A stretch of DNA of 52,504 nt. Origin: Campylobacter jejuni. GTDB lineage: Bacteria > Campylobacterota > Campylobacteria > Campylobacterales > Campylobacteraceae. Numbering within the stretch: position 1 is the first letter of the stretch; each line of letters opens with the position of its first letter. The position numbers were made by a program, and so were the translations under genes. Shown here piece after piece: positions 44,011-52,504 of the stretch. The notes beneath the pieces were generated by a model that had not been told where the DNA came from, did no database searches, and was given only the letters and a program-made list of their open reading frames with translations. The DNA lies in assembly GCF_002179635.1 (NCBI RefSeq), contig NZ_NFOE01000087.1:1-52504 (forward strand). The letters are read 5' to 3'.

Positions 44011-45836
44011 TTAGAACCTATGCTTTTTAAATATCCATTATCATTTAAGAATAAATAAATTTCACCCAAAATATGCTTTTTTTGATTTTCATTAACAAGT
44101 TTTGAAGCATAAATTTTTTCATTAATATTATCCATAATTGCATGAATATCATAGTCAAGATCTTCTAAGGTATCTAAAATAGATTGAGCCTCTAGTACGC
44201 TTTCTACTTCAAAACCCTTTTCATTGATACTTATACAAGCTTCGGTTGGATGTGTAAAAAGATTGTGCTTCATACCAAGGACTTCTTGATAAGCTCCCAC
44301 TAGGAAAAATCCCAAAAAATAATCTTCAGCTTCTACATCAATATCATGCAAAAACAAAGGATTATCTTTAGAATAAGAAATTTCTCCATCACTATCGCAA
44401 GTTATATCCCATATGCTTGCGCTTCTTGTAGGTTTTTTATTAAGTCTATCAAGTGGCATGATAGGGAAATTTTGCTCTAAACCCCAAAAATCAGGTAAAG
44501 ACTGAAATACTGAAAAATTCACTAAATATTTTTCTTGTACTTCATTTTGTAAACTTGATAAATCAGCTTGATCACCCACTAAAGAAATAGCTTTTCTCAT
44601 AATCAAATGCACTAAAATTTCACTATTAGAGCGATCTTGCAAATCTACATAACCCAAATCAAACAAGGTTAAAATACTCTCCATATGATCAATACTATCA
44701 TGTAAATACTCAAGCGCATTAGAGGCTTTAATGTTTTTATACAAATCATAAAGTTCATCAATAAGTTTTGGATTTTTATCTTTTAACAAAAGCTTGCTTT
44801 CTGTGTATTCTTGAGAAAAAAGCTCTAAAACAGGCGCTACTAAAACAGCATGATTAGCCGCTACAAAACGCCCACTTTCTATAAAAATATCAGGCTCTAA
44901 GTCTTTTTTTTGTTCTGCTATGCTTTTTAAAATAAACACAACATCGTTTGCATACTCACTTAAGGTGTAATTTCTGCTTGTTTCGTTTTTAAACTGAGAG
45001 TATTCTACTGCTAAACCCCCGCCAAGATTAATAGCTTTTAAATTTTTTGCACCCATTTTTCTAAGCTCAGTGTAGATATTACCCGCTTCATTTAAAGCTT
45101 TTTTCAAAGGATGAATTTCAGTAATTTGTGAGCCTAAATGAAAATGTATCATAGTAAATTGATCTAAAAGCTTATTAGCTTTTAAAAGATTTACTGCTTC
45201 AATAAGCTCAGTGGATGTTAAACCAAATTTTGAATTTATACCACCACTTTTTGCCCAAATTCCTACTCCAGCTGAATGCAAGCGCACCCTTAAGCCTATA
45301 TTTGGCTTTGGTTTAAAACGATTTTTAGCAATTTCAATCATTGCTTCAAGCTCATTAAGCCCTTCCATAGTTAAAGTAATATTATGACCCATTTCACACG
45401 CTATAAAGCCCATATTTATGAGTTCTTTATCTTTAAAGCCATTAACTGTTATAGGAGCGCCTTCATTATTATAAGCCATAGCTAGTAAAAGCTCGGCCTT
45501 GCTTCCTGCTTCTAAACCATAGTTATATTCTTTACCTAGATTAACTAAATTTTTTACAAAACCTGGGTATTGATTGACTTTTAAAGGATACACAGCATTA
45601 AAAGAACCTTTATAGTTAAATTCTTTTTTTGCTTTGGCAAATTTATTATAAATTTGCTCAATTTGCTTATGGATTAAATGGGGAAAACGAAGCAATAATG
45701 GCCCCTTATAACCATCATCACGCAAAGTATTTACTATATCTATAATAGCAGGTTTTTTACCATGATTTACACATACTTTACCATTTTCGATAATAAAATT
45801 ATTCGCACCCCAAATATTAATACCATAATCAATCAT
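44007..45836 (-). CDS. speA: Biosynthetic arginine decarboxylase SpeA
   Basis: A PLP enzyme converting arginine to agmatine for polyamine synthesis. The alanine-racemase-like barrel holds the PLP Lys in [30 protein letters not shown] [12 protein letters not shown] and CDSDGEIS follow, the last being the C-terminal active-site Cys region. Length is 609 residues, compatible with SpeA. It overlaps hisS and cysE by 4 nt each. Confidence 0.94.
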   Translation of the reverse strand: MIDYGINIWGANNFIIENGKVCVNHGKKPAIIDIVNTLRDDGYKGPLLLRFPHLIHKQIEQIYNKFAKAKKEFNYKGSFNAVYPLKVNQYPGFVKNLVNLGKEYNYGLEAGSKAELLLAMAYNNEGAPITVNGFKDKELINMGFIACEMGHNITLTMEGLNELEAMIEIAKNRFKPKPNIGLRVRLHSAGVGIWAKSGGINSKFGLTSTELIEAVNLLKANKLLDQFTMIHFHLGSQITEIHPLKKALNEAGNIYTELRKMGAKNLKAINLGGGLAVEYSQFKNETSRNYTLSEYANDVVFILKSIAEQKKDLEPDIFIESGRFVAANHAVLVAPVLELFSQEYTESKLLLKDKNPKLIDELYDLYKNIKASNALEYLHDSIDHMESILTLFDLGYVDLQDRSNSEILVHLIMRKAISLVGDQADLSSLQNEVQEKYLVNFSVFQSLPDFWGLEQNFPIMPLDRLNKKPTRSASIWDITCDSDGEISYSKDNPLFLHDIDVEAEDYFLGFFLVGAYQEVLGMKHNLFTHPTEACISINEKGFEVESVLEAQSILDTLEDLDYDIHAIMDNINEKIYASKLVNENQKKHILGEIYLFLNDNGYLKSIGSK

Positions 45837-47059
45837 AACTCATTCTCCAAATTTGCTAATTTTATATTTTTATTTTCTTTACTATCTAAATTTTTATAAA
45901 AAATCTCTTCTTTTTGCATTTCATCTTCACCTATACATAAAAAGATTTTAGCATTAGCATTATCTGCTTGATTTAAATGCTTTGCAAGTTTTTTTGCTTC
46001 ATAACTTATATATACTTTATGTTTTTTTCTTAAAGTATTTGCTAATTTAAAAATAGTATCTATATAAGCTTCATCCATAGCACAAAGATAAATTCCTTCT
46101 CTTGATTTTACGCTTTGTTTTTGCTCTAAAATAGCCATAATCCTTTCTATACCCATAGCAAAACCCACGCCATAGCCACTTTTACCATCTAAGTATTCAA
46201 TCAATCTATCATATCTTCCACCACCTGCTACGGCAGCCTTTGCACCGATTTCATCGCTAACAAACTCAAATGCACTTTTAGAATAATAATCAAGCCCGCG
46301 TACTAATTTCTCATCACATTCAAACTCAACATTATTTTCCTTTAAAAGTTTTTGTAATTTTTCATAATCTTTTTTACAACATGGGCATAAATTTTCACTT
46401 AGTTTTGGCGCATTTTCGATTAAACTTTGACAATGATCATTTTTACAATCAAGTACTCTAATAGGATTTAAGTCTTTTCTTCTTAAGCAATCCTCACAAA
46501 AACCTTCTTTAGAATTTAAAAAAGCTATGAGTTTTTCTTTATATACACCCATACATTCTTTACAGCCTAAAGAATTAATTTTCAAGCTTGTATGAATTTC
46601 TAAGCGTTTAAAAATTTCATTTAGCATTAAAATAATACTCGCATCCTCATACACACTTGCTACACCAAAGCTTTCTACTCCAAATTGATGAAATTCACGC
46701 AATCTTCCTTTTTGTGGCCTTTCATAGCGAAACATAGAGCCATGATAAAACCATCTTTTAACACTTTGAGCCTTATCCATTTTAGCTTCTATGTATGATC
46801 TTACCACCCCAGCTGTCCCTTCAGGCCTTAAGCACACATCATTGCCTGCTTTATCAACAAATTCATACATTTCTTTACCAACTATATCAGAGCTCTCCCC
46901 AACACTTCTTTTAAAAAGCTTAGTAAGTTCTAAATGCGGACAATTAATAAAAGTAAAACCATAGTTTTTAGCCACTTCTTCGCAAGTTTTTACTACTTTT
47001 TCATAAAGAACAGCTTGATCATCTTGTAAATCTTTCATTCCTTTTAAAGCATTAATCAT
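45833..47059 (-). CDS. hisS: Histidyl-tRNA synthetase
   Basis: A class II synthetase of 408 residues. Motif 2 is FRYERPQKGRLREFHQFG. The histidine-specific motifs are RGLDYYSKSAFEF and GGRYDRLIE, with motif 3 GFAMGIERI. The C-terminal anticodon domain includes YISYEAKKLAKHL. A four-Cys zinc-like cluster (GCKEC...CEDC) sits in the insertion domain. It overlaps tmk by 8 nt and speA by 4 nt. Confidence 0.95.
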   Translation of the reverse strand: MINALKGMKDLQDDQAVLYEKVVKTCEEVAKNYGFTFINCPHLELTKLFKRSVGESSDIVGKEMYEFVDKAGNDVCLRPEGTAGVVRSYIEAKMDKAQSVKRWFYHGSMFRYERPQKGRLREFHQFGVESFGVASVYEDASIILMLNEIFKRLEIHTSLKINSLGCKECMGVYKEKLIAFLNSKEGFCEDCLRRKDLNPIRVLDCKNDHCQSLIENAPKLSENLCPCCKKDYEKLQKLLKENNVEFECDEKLVRGLDYYSKSAFEFVSDEIGAKAAVAGGGRYDRLIEYLDGKSGYGVGFAMGIERIMAILEQKQSVKSREGIYLCAMDEAYIDTIFKLANTLRKKHKVYISYEAKKLAKHLNQADNANAKIFLCIGEDEMQKEEIFYKNLDSKENKNIKLANLENEL

Positions 47060-47636
47060 CTATAAATTCCTTAATCTTTTCATGTAAATTTTCAATACTC
47101 AAAGAAGCATCTAGTTTTAAAATTTTTATATCTATTTTAGTTTTTAAAAACTCTAAAGTTTCTTCTAAAGCTTTTTGTATATTTAAAAAATACTCAATCC
47201 CTCTTTTTTCAATACTATCTAAATCTTTTTTAGAAAGTCTTTGCTCAATAAGCTCTTTAGAACCATGCAAAAACACAACCTTTTGTGGAAAAAGTCCACC
47301 TGTGGCAAAAGAATTTAACTCAAATAAAATATTTTGATCAAAATCACATCTTGCATAAGCCATATTAGAAATAAAACTACGATCTGAAATGATAAGTTTG
47401 TTTTTATTTTGCGCTAAATGCATGTCGATTAAATTTGCTCTATCTGCTAAAAAAAGCAAAACCTCAGCCTTTTTAGAAAATTGCATTTTACTTTCTAATA
47501 AAATTTTTCTCAAATGCACCCCAAGCTCACTTCCACCTGGTTCTTTGGTAAAAAATGCATTATGAAAATATTTTTTTAAAAGCTCTATTTGCGTGCTTTT
47601 GCCTACACAATCAACCCCTTCAAAAGCTATATACAA
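47052..47636 (-). CDS. tmk: Thymidylate kinase
   Basis: Tmk phosphorylates dTMP to dTDP. The P-loop EGVDCVGKSTQ is at residues 6-16. The dTMP site and LID region include FTKEPGGSELG, LLFLADRANLI and ISDRSFISNMAY. Length is 194 residues, slightly short but complete. The Cys in the P-loop is a mild oddity compared with the more usual DGAGKS/DGSGKS. It overlaps coaD by 10 nt and hisS by 8 nt. Confidence 0.94.
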   Translation of the reverse strand: MYIAFEGVDCVGKSTQIELLKKYFHNAFFTKEPGGSELGVHLRKILLESKMQFSKKAEVLLFLADRANLIDMHLAQNKNKLIISDRSFISNMAYARCDFDQNILFELNSFATGGLFPQKVVFLHGSKELIEQRLSKKDLDSIEKRGIEYFLNIQKALEETLEFLKTKIDIKILKLDASLSIENLHEKIKEFIDD

Positions 47637-48106
47637 TCTCTCTCCTTTAATAAAGGTATAATTTCTTTTGGCACAAGCTTACTCACATCGCCATTATGCA
47701 TACAAATTGATCTTACTATGGAGCTTGAAATAAAAGAATTTTTTAAATTTGGCATAAGATATATAGTTTCAAAATCTTCCCAAAGCATGTGATTTGCATA
47801 ACCAAGTTGTAATTCATACTCAAAATCACTCACCGCTCTTAAGCCTCTTATAATGATATTTATTTGCAAATTTTTAGCAAGATCTACTAGTAAGTTATCA
47901 AAAGTTGTAATTTTAACATTTTTTAAGTCTTTTGTAGCAATTTTTACCATTTTTTCTCTATGCTCTAAGCTAAACATAGGCTTTTTACTCTCACTTTTAG
48001 CTATGGCAACAACTACTTCTTCAAACATCTTGCTAGCTCGAACGATCACATCTAAATGTCCATTAGTGATAGGATCAAATGTCCCTGGGTATATACAACT
48101 AGCCAT
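47627..48106 (-). CDS. coaD: Phosphopantetheine adenylyltransferase CoaD
   Basis: CoaD makes dephospho-CoA from 4'-phosphopantetheine and ATP. The nucleotidyl-transferase motif is YPGTFDPITNGHLDVI near residue 6. IIRGLRAVSDFEYE and SSSIVRS are also diagnostic. I start it at ATG 48106 (159 residues), whose first base overlaps the ubiX stop (TAATG) and which has AGGTGG 6 nt upstream. A GTG at 48115 would add three residues and is less likely. Confidence 0.95.
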   Translation of the reverse strand: MASCIYPGTFDPITNGHLDVIVRASKMFEEVVVAIAKSESKKPMFSLEHREKMVKIATKDLKNVKITTFDNLLVDLAKNLQINIIIRGLRAVSDFEYELQLGYANHMLWEDFETIYLMPNLKNSFISSSIVRSICMHNGDVSKLVPKEIIPLLKERDCI

Positions 48107-48684
48107 TATTGCCACCTTTGATATAAATTATGCTCAATATTTGCTAGATCAAGCCATTTTCCTATGATAAATTCATATAACTTTTCTAAATTATCAACCT
48201 TAGCATAACTTGCTATTACAGGAGGAGCAATGATAACTCCATAGCTAGAAAGTTTAGCCATTTGTTCTAAATTTAAAGTAGAATAGGGCATTTCCCTTAC
48301 CCCAAGTACGAGTTTTTTGCGTTCTTTTAAAGCCACTCCTGCAGCTCTTGTAAGTAAAGTATCATTTATACCACAAGCAATTTTTGCCAAAGTATTAATC
48401 GAGCAAGGCGTGATAAAAGTCGTTTCTATACCAAAAGATCCACTTGCAACGCATTGACTAATATCTTCATTATCTAAAAAATTTACATGTTCAAGTTCAA
48501 ATTTATCTTTTATGTGTTGCAAAAAGTCTATATTTTCTAAAAGAGAATTTTCTTTTGTAAAGCTTATTTTTGCATTTTTACTTATAATGGCATAAATTTG
48601 CCCTTTTTCTTTTAAATGTTTTAACAATAAAAAGCCAAGTTCACAAGAACTAGCCCCGCTAATACCTACTAAAATTTTTTTCAT
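48106..48684 (-). CDS. ubiX: Flavin prenyltransferase UbiX
   Basis: UbiX attaches dimethylallyl to FMN to give the prenyl-FMN cofactor of UbiD enzymes. The Rossmann-like FMN site is VGISGASSCELG at residues 4-15. TPCSINTLAKIACGI and LVLGVREMPYS are family signatures. Length is 192 residues. The client UbiD-type enzyme lies in a separate operon at 27623-29416. It overlaps flgA by 4 nt. Confidence 0.95.
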   Translation of the reverse strand: MKKILVGISGASSCELGFLLLKHLKEKGQIYAIISKNAKISFTKENSLLENIDFLQHIKDKFELEHVNFLDNEDISQCVASGSFGIETTFITPCSINTLAKIACGINDTLLTRAAGVALKERKKLVLGVREMPYSTLNLEQMAKLSSYGVIIAPPVIASYAKVDNLEKLYEFIIGKWLDLANIEHNLYQRWQ

Positions 48685-49349
48685 TTTAGCTCCACATAAT
48701 TTTTACTAATAACTTTACCATGCACGACTTTTCCATCTTTGTTTTTAAGGCGAATTCTTTGGTTTAAATTCCCACTTTGCAAGGCTTTTAATTCTATTAT
48801 CATGCTTAAATCCCCATCTTTGATAACCCCGTAAACAGAATCATTTCTTTGTATAAGGGTTTTGGTTTTAAACATATTATATTTTAAAATCATATTTTCT
48901 CTTATATTACTTTTGGCTATTAAATTTGCGATTTCATCTTTTTTTAATACACCTTGGGGAGCTTTATCAAAAGGAATTTTTAAAATTTTAAAACTAGCAG
49001 GACTTAAATTTTCATTACGCGCAATAGGGCGCGTGGTTTGTAAAACTTCCAATTTTGCCTTTAAAAAATACTTAAAAAATATATTTTTTTTAAACTGCTC
49101 TGGAGTTTTAAATTCAGCCTTTACAAAACCATCTGCTCTATCAAAATTATGATTACCCAACTTTAAAAAAATGTATTGATTAAAATCAGCAGGCAAACTT
49201 GATTGAGTATTAAGATCTAAAGAAATGATTTCTAGTTGCGGATAATTTGTCTTAAATTCTTTAATCAAAGCTAATTTTACTTCATCAAAATTCGAAGCAA
49301 AGCTTAAAGTATAGAAAAATAAAACTAGAATGATTTGCTTAAAAAACAA
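48681..49349 (-). CDS. flgA: Flagellar basal body P-ring formation protein FlgA
   Basis: FlgA is the periplasmic chaperone for P-ring assembly by FlgI. The 222-residue protein has a signal peptide (IILVLFFYTLSFASN) and a C-terminal SAF-type domain (TTRPIARNENLSPASFKI, YGVIKDGDLSMIIELKALQSGNLNQRIRLKN in pieces). The start codon is TTG at 49349, with AAGG 8 nt upstream. It leads an eight-gene operon otherwise made of housekeeping genes, and lies 71 nt downstream of tRNA-Gly on the same strand. Confidence 0.9.
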   Translation of the reverse strand: MFFKQIILVLFFYTLSFASNFDEVKLALIKEFKTNYPQLEIISLDLNTQSSLPADFNQYIFLKLGNHNFDRADGFVKAEFKTPEQFKKNIFFKYFLKAKLEVLQTTRPIARNENLSPASFKILKIPFDKAPQGVLKKDEIANLIAKSNIRENMILKYNMFKTKTLIQRNDSVYGVIKDGDLSMIIELKALQSGNLNQRIRLKNKDGKVVHGKVISKNYVELK

Positions 49350-49420
49350 TACAGTAACCTTTTATAAAAATATATTAATCGTATAATACATTAAAAAAGT
49401 TTGATTTTAGTTAAAAGAAG

Positions 49421-49495
49421 TGGAGCGGGAAACGAGATTCGAACTCGCGACCCCAACCTTGGCAAGGTTGTGCTCTACCCCTGAGCTATTCCCGC
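49421..49495 (-). tRNA. tRNA-Gly (anticodon GCC)
   Basis: The minus strand from 49495 to 49421 folds as a 75-nt tRNA: acceptor GCGGGAA paired with TTCCCGC, D-arm AGCTC...GAGC, anticodon stem CAACC/GGTTG with loop TTGCCAA giving anticodon GCC, and T-arm GCGAG/CTCGT-like with TTCGAAT. The discriminator base is T, and CCA is encoded in the gene. A consensus promoter lies just upstream. Confidence 0.97.
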
Positions 49496-49514
49496 ATTTT
49501 GAAAGTAGAGTGTG

Positions 49515-49543
49515 ATTTTATCAAAACTTTATTTTATTGTCAA
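49515..49543 (-). promoter_or_regulatory. Consensus sigma-70 promoter of tRNA-Gly
   Basis: On the minus strand TTGACA (49543-49538) is followed after exactly 17 nt by TAAAAT (49520-49515). Transcription would begin about 13 nt before the tRNA. A perfect -35 is unusual for Campylobacter and suits a strong stable-RNA promoter. Confidence 0.75.
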
Positions 49544-49558
49544 GTTTTTAAAATTAAG

Positions 49559-49572
49559 GAATGTTTTTTGCT
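49559..49572 (+). promoter_or_regulatory. Sigma-54 promoter upstream of the 98-residue gene
   Basis: GGAATGTTTTTTGC, followed by TTG, carries GG and GC at the exact 12-nt offset required for -24/-12 recognition. It matches the Campylobacter pattern GGAAYR-N4-TTGCTT. The distance to the ATG at 49603 leaves a leader of about 20 nt that includes AAAAGGAG. Confidence 0.75.
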
Positions 49573-49602
49573 TGTGATTATTAAATTTTAAAAGGAGCGC
49601 TC

Positions 49603-49899
49603 ATGCAAGTAAATGATAAAAATAGTCCGCTAGCCCTAAATAATATGACAAAAATCAAAGAAAAAAACACATCTTCAGATGAATTTCAAGCTACGCTTAA
49701 TGCACTTAAAGACAAAGAAGAAAAAGAGTATAAAAAAGATAGCAACAATGCTTTTAGTAATACAGATTTAAATATAGGTTCGATTTCTAAAGATTATAGC
49801 GTATATGCTTGGGAGAAATTACGCCAAAGCAAATACCAAAAAAATGAAGAAAATATCTTAAATAATCTTTTTAAAACCTTAGATAAAGCAAGAAATTAA
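49603..49899 (+). CDS. Small sigma-54-controlled protein, function unknown
   Basis: A 98-residue, very polar, lysine- and asparagine-rich protein without signal or membrane segment. It begins MQVNDKNSPLALNNM and has a helical C-terminal part (YAWEKLRQSKYQKNEENILN). I recognise no domain. The sigma-54 promoter places it in the flagellar middle-gene regulon. The unstructured start followed by a helical end resembles flagellar export substrates or co-expressed effector proteins of Campylobacter. This is inference. AAAAGGAG lies 7 nt upstream of the ATG, and a perfect terminator follows, so it is monocistronic. Confidence 0.8.
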   Translation: MQVNDKNSPLALNNMTKIKEKNTSSDEFQATLNALKDKEEKEYKKDSNNAFSNTDLNIGSISKDYSVYAWEKLRQSKYQKNEENILNNLFKTLDKARN

Positions 49900-49907
49900 T
49901 CATTCAA

Positions 49908-49931
49908 AATAGGGTAGTGTAATACCCTATT
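49908..49931. terminator. Bidirectional terminator between the small gene and moeA
   Basis: Positions 49908-49916 and 49923-49931 form a perfect 9-bp stem (AATAGGGTA) with a 6-nt loop. On the plus strand AAATTTTT follows. On the minus strand the right arm overlaps the moeA stop and is followed by TTTTG. It can therefore end both convergent transcripts. Confidence 0.8.
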
Positions 49932-51090
49932 AAATTTTTAAAACTTTAACTTCTTGATCTTTTGCTAATTTTGTGTCATCTATTTGCGTGATTAAAATAT
50001 GCGTGTTTTCACATAAAGGTTTTAGCATACCTGAGCCAAATTTAGCTTCACTTGGTTTAAAATATCCATCGACTAATTTTCCAAAAGCAAAATCATTTCT
50101 TTGACCTTTGAAATTTAAATCTTTAGTCAATCTTGCTTTATCAAATTCCAAAAGTTCTTTACCATAAAGTAAATTGAGTATATTTTTTGCAAAAATATGC
50201 GTTGAAACTAAAGAGGCTAAAGGATTTCCTGGTAGGGCTAGAAAAAGCGTATCGCTTTTGCTAAAAAGTTTTACATGCTTGCAAAGTTTAGCATTTACTT
50301 TTTCAAAAATAGGGCTAAAATCACACTCAAGCAAAGCTTGTTTGATAAAATCAGCCTCACCCACGCTAGCCCCACCACTGCTTATAAGCATATCAAATTC
50401 TTTATTTTTTAAAAGCTTTTTATATGCATTTAAATCATCTTTTATAAGTCCTAAATACTCAACATCAGCATAATCTTGCAAAATAGCATAAATTCCAAAA
50501 GCATTTGCATTATATATGCTGTATTCATCAGCATTTTCCCAAGGTTCTACAAGCTCATCTCCACTTGAAAAAATCCCAACACGCAATTTTTTAACGACAT
50601 TTAACTCATAAATTCCTTGAGCAGCAAGCATAGCTATCATACCTGAAGTGATTTTTTGTCCCTTTTTAAACAAAAGCTCTCCAAGCTTTGCTTCCTCGCC
50701 TTTAAAGCGGATGGCATTGTTTTCTTTAGCGTTTTTGGCATTGAGCTTTTCATCTTCAAGCAAAGCTTCTTCAAACATTAAAATAGTATTTGCATTTTGA
50801 GGAATTTTAGCTCCTGTCATAATTTTATAACATTCATTTTTTTCTAAAATATAATCATTTTTATCGCCTGCTAAAATGCTTCCTTTTATTTTTAGCAATT
50901 CATTCTTATGTGCATAATTTAACGCATAACCATCTAGGGCAGAATTATCAAAAGCGGGTAGGTTTTTTTTCACAAAAACATCTTCATATAAAATACACCC
51001 CAAAGCTTGCGTCAAATTTGCTTTTTGAAATTCATTTTTTGCTTTGATTTGTTCTTTTAAAAAATTTAAAGTTGCAAAAATATCTCTCAT
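49930..51090 (-). CDS. moeA: Molybdopterin molybdenumtransferase MoeA
   Basis: MoeA inserts molybdenum (or tungsten) into adenylylated molybdopterin. The 386-residue protein has the usual domains: [28 protein letters not shown], the MoCF-biosynthesis core [14 protein letters not shown], the conserved [13 protein letters not shown] and a small C-terminal beta domain. It supports formate dehydrogenase, nitrate reductase and similar enzymes. It overlaps murA by 4 nt, an unrelated pairing also known from C. jejuni. Confidence 0.94.
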   Translation of the reverse strand: MRDIFATLNFLKEQIKAKNEFQKANLTQALGCILYEDVFVKKNLPAFDNSALDGYALNYAHKNELLKIKGSILAGDKNDYILEKNECYKIMTGAKIPQNANTILMFEEALLEDEKLNAKNAKENNAIRFKGEEAKLGELLFKKGQKITSGMIAMLAAQGIYELNVVKKLRVGIFSSGDELVEPWENADEYSIYNANAFGIYAILQDYADVEYLGLIKDDLNAYKKLLKNKEFDMLISSGGASVGEADFIKQALLECDFSPIFEKVNAKLCKHVKLFSKSDTLFLALPGNPLASLVSTHIFAKNILNLLYGKELLEFDKARLTKDLNFKGQRNDFAFGKLVDGYFKPSEAKFGSGMLKPLCENTHILITQIDDTKLAKDQEVKVLKI

Positions 51091-52343
51091 TCTTCAAGCC
51101 TTCTTATACTTGCGCCTAGTTTTTTAAATTTTTCTTCTAAATTTTCATACCCTCTATCAAGATGATAAATTCTATGAATTTTACTAGTTCCTTTAGCTGC
51201 TAAAGCTGCTAAAATCAAAGCAGAAGACGCACGCAAATCAGTAGCCATAACATCAGCTCCCAAAAGCTCTTTAGTGCCATTTATAGTAGCAATATGCCCG
51301 TTTAATCTTATATCAGCTCCCATTCTTAAAAGCTCACTTACATGCATAAAACGATTTTCAAATAATCTCTCATCAATAATACTTGTACCATTTGCTTTTA
51401 AAGCTAAAGCCATAAATTGTGCTTGCATATCCGTTGGAAAGCCTGGATATTCGCTAGTTAAAATTTCAACCGGTTTGATTTCTTTAGCAGGATTTATACT
51501 AATACTATCTTCATTAATATCAAAGCTAAAACCCATTTGCTCTAGCTTTGCCAAAACTGCGCTAAGATGGCTTGCATTGACTTTTTTTAGAGTGATTTTT
51601 GAGTTAGTGATAGCTCCTGCACACAAATAAGTTCCTGCTTCAATGCGATCAGGAATGATTTCAAAAGGTTTAAATTCTAAAAGTTCTCCACTTGTGCCAT
51701 AAATTTCAAGCTCAGAAGATCCTATGCCTTGTATATCAAGCCCAGCCCTAGCTAAAACCTCACAAAGTTGCACCACTTCAGGCTCTTTAGCAACATTTAA
51801 AAGTCTAGTTTTACCATGAGCTAGGGCTGCTGCCATAATGATATTTTCACTGCCTGTAACAGTGATTTTATCAAACATCACATCAGCACCCTTAAGCTTT
51901 CCGCTAGCTACCACATAACCTTGCTTGATCTCAATATTAGCCCCCATTTTTTCTAAAGCTAAAAGGTGCAAATCAATAGGGCGTTGGCCTATAGCACAAC
52001 CTCCCGGTAAAGAAACTTCACAATTTCCAAATCTAGCTAGTAAAGGCCCTAAGGTAAGTATAGAGGCACGCATTTTACGCACGATGTCGTATTTTGCTAT
52101 GGTTTTATTTAAATGTTTTGTATTTATTTTTGCAAAATTGTCTTTAAAAGTATAATTTGCTCCTAAATTTTCAAGTAAAGAAAGTAGGGTACAAATATCT
52201 GCTACATTTGGTAAATTTGAAATTTGCACTTCATTTTTAGCTAAAATACTTGAAGCTATCAAAGGAAGTGCAGCGTTTTTTGCACCACTTATTATCACTT
52301 CTCCATTTAACTTTTCAACACCATCAATCTCTAAATAAGTCAT
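51087..52343 (-). CDS. murA: UDP-N-acetylglucosamine 1-carboxyvinyltransferase MurA
   Basis: MurA adds enolpyruvate from PEP to UDP-GlcNAc, the first committed step of peptidoglycan synthesis and the target of fosfomycin. The active-site loop is [16 protein letters not shown], with the Cys present (the fosfomycin-sensitive form). [10 protein letters not shown] near the N-terminus and [15 protein letters not shown] are diagnostic. Length is 418 residues, with the C-terminus at LEE. AAGGAAAATTA precedes the ATG. Confidence 0.96.
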   Translation of the reverse strand: MTYLEIDGVEKLNGEVIISGAKNAALPLIASSILAKNEVQISNLPNVADICTLLSLLENLGANYTFKDNFAKINTKHLNKTIAKYDIVRKMRASILTLGPLLARFGNCEVSLPGGCAIGQRPIDLHLLALEKMGANIEIKQGYVVASGKLKGADVMFDKITVTGSENIIMAAALAHGKTRLLNVAKEPEVVQLCEVLARAGLDIQGIGSSELEIYGTSGELLEFKPFEIIPDRIEAGTYLCAGAITNSKITLKKVNASHLSAVLAKLEQMGFSFDINEDSISINPAKEIKPVEILTSEYPGFPTDMQAQFMALALKANGTSIIDERLFENRFMHVSELLRMGADIRLNGHIATINGTKELLGADVMATDLRASSALILAALAAKGTSKIHRIYHLDRGYENLEEKFKKLGASIRRLEE

Positions 52344-52427
52344 TAATTTTCCTTAAAATATATACATAATGATATAATAATATTTTACTACAAATATTAT
52401 ATAAATTAATAAGATTAAAGGTGTTAT

Positions 52428-52504
52428 TTGGACTTTTTTGAGCTCTTGGAGTGGCATTTTTCTTTGAGTACTAAGCTTATCATAATAAAATATGGCTTTT
52501 TTTT
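52428..52504 (+). CDS. 5' end of an unidentified gene (partial)
   Basis: From a TTG at 52428 the frame stays open to the end of the window (25 codons), beginning MDFFELLEWHFSLS and turning hydrophobic (LIIIKYGFFF). AAAGG lies 6 nt upstream and TATAAT is at 52373-52378, both at suitable distances. It may be a membrane protein. No identity can be given from this fragment. Confidence 0.45.
   Translation, partial: MDFFELLEWHFSLSTKLIIIKYGFF

Noticed and set aside
46341..46577. Cys-rich insertion in HisS considered as a fusion or unrelated zinc protein
   Set aside because: Histidyl-tRNA synthetases of this group vary in the insertion domain, and the frame and motifs are continuous on both sides.

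Overview
The window is chromosomal core sequence from a member of Campylobacterota, almost certainly a Campylobacter species. It is very AT-rich and the genes are packed tightly, with many 4-14 nt overlaps. TTG and GTG starts are common, and each gene block has recognisable Campylobacter orthologues. From memory, the blocks correspond to C. jejuni segments Cj0619-Cj0627, Cj0637, Cj0779/Cj0777, Cj1226c-Cj1233, Cj0539-Cj0550, Cj0659c-Cj0669, Cj0763c-Cj0769c and Cj0857c-Cj0858c. They are joined in an order unlike C. jejuni, which suggests a related species such as one of the C. lari group. I see no insertion sequence, prophage, CRISPR array or integron, and no G/C tract longer than about five, so no obvious phase-variable contingency gene.

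Layout. 1-3050: tail of an unidentified gene, a MATE exporter, a YgjP-type metallopeptidase and an exported peptidase E with a Tat-like signal. 3118-10802: a [NiFe]-hydrogenase maturation cluster (hypF-B-C-D-E-A) preceded by an overlapping gene that looks like a degenerate HypF paralogue, and followed by msrA. 10799-12228 (minus): a DUF2892 membrane protein, a Crp/Fnr-type regulator and a thiol peroxidase with a Cys-rich tail. 12290-17662 (minus): htrA-cprR-cprS-helicase, an envelope-stress block. 17814-21672: cbpA-hspR-kefB and two followers. 21675-29416: an operon for polyprenyl diphosphate synthesis, early tetrapyrrole synthesis (hemA, hemC), proS, an FxsA-like protein and a UbiD-family decarboxylase. 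29537-32779: flaG-fliD-fliS plus a small gene. 32781-33094 (minus): RNase P RNA. 33124-39029 (minus): argG-rplI-hslV-hslU-era followed by two PilN/PilO-like membrane proteins. 39143-42384: S4-domain protein, tsaE, lptB, rpoN and a YggS-type PLP protein. 42377-49349 (minus): flgA-ubiX-coaD-tmk-hisS-speA-cysE-murG as one overlapping operon, with tRNA-Gly(GCC) upstream. 49603-49899: a small gene with a near-perfect sigma-54 promoter. 49930-52343 (minus): moeA and murA. The last 77 bases begin an unidentified gene.

How the parts connect. The window encodes sigma-54 (rpoN) and several likely members of the flagellar regulon (flaG-fliD-fliS, flgA and the 98-residue protein). It encodes both UbiX, which makes prenylated FMN, and a UbiD-type decarboxylase that would use it, probably in menaquinone synthesis together with the polyprenyl synthase. 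Protein quality control is concentrated here (HtrA, HslUV, CbpA/HspR), and an operator resembling the HspR (HAIR) site overlaps the cbpA-hspR promoter.

The least-explained items are the HypF-like paralogue, the Crp-like regulator/DUF2892 pair with an operator-like site about 41 bp upstream of the predicted start, the Cys-rich Tpx tail, the PilN/PilO-like pair behind era, and the sigma-54-driven small protein. I did not find a clear large undescribed system.
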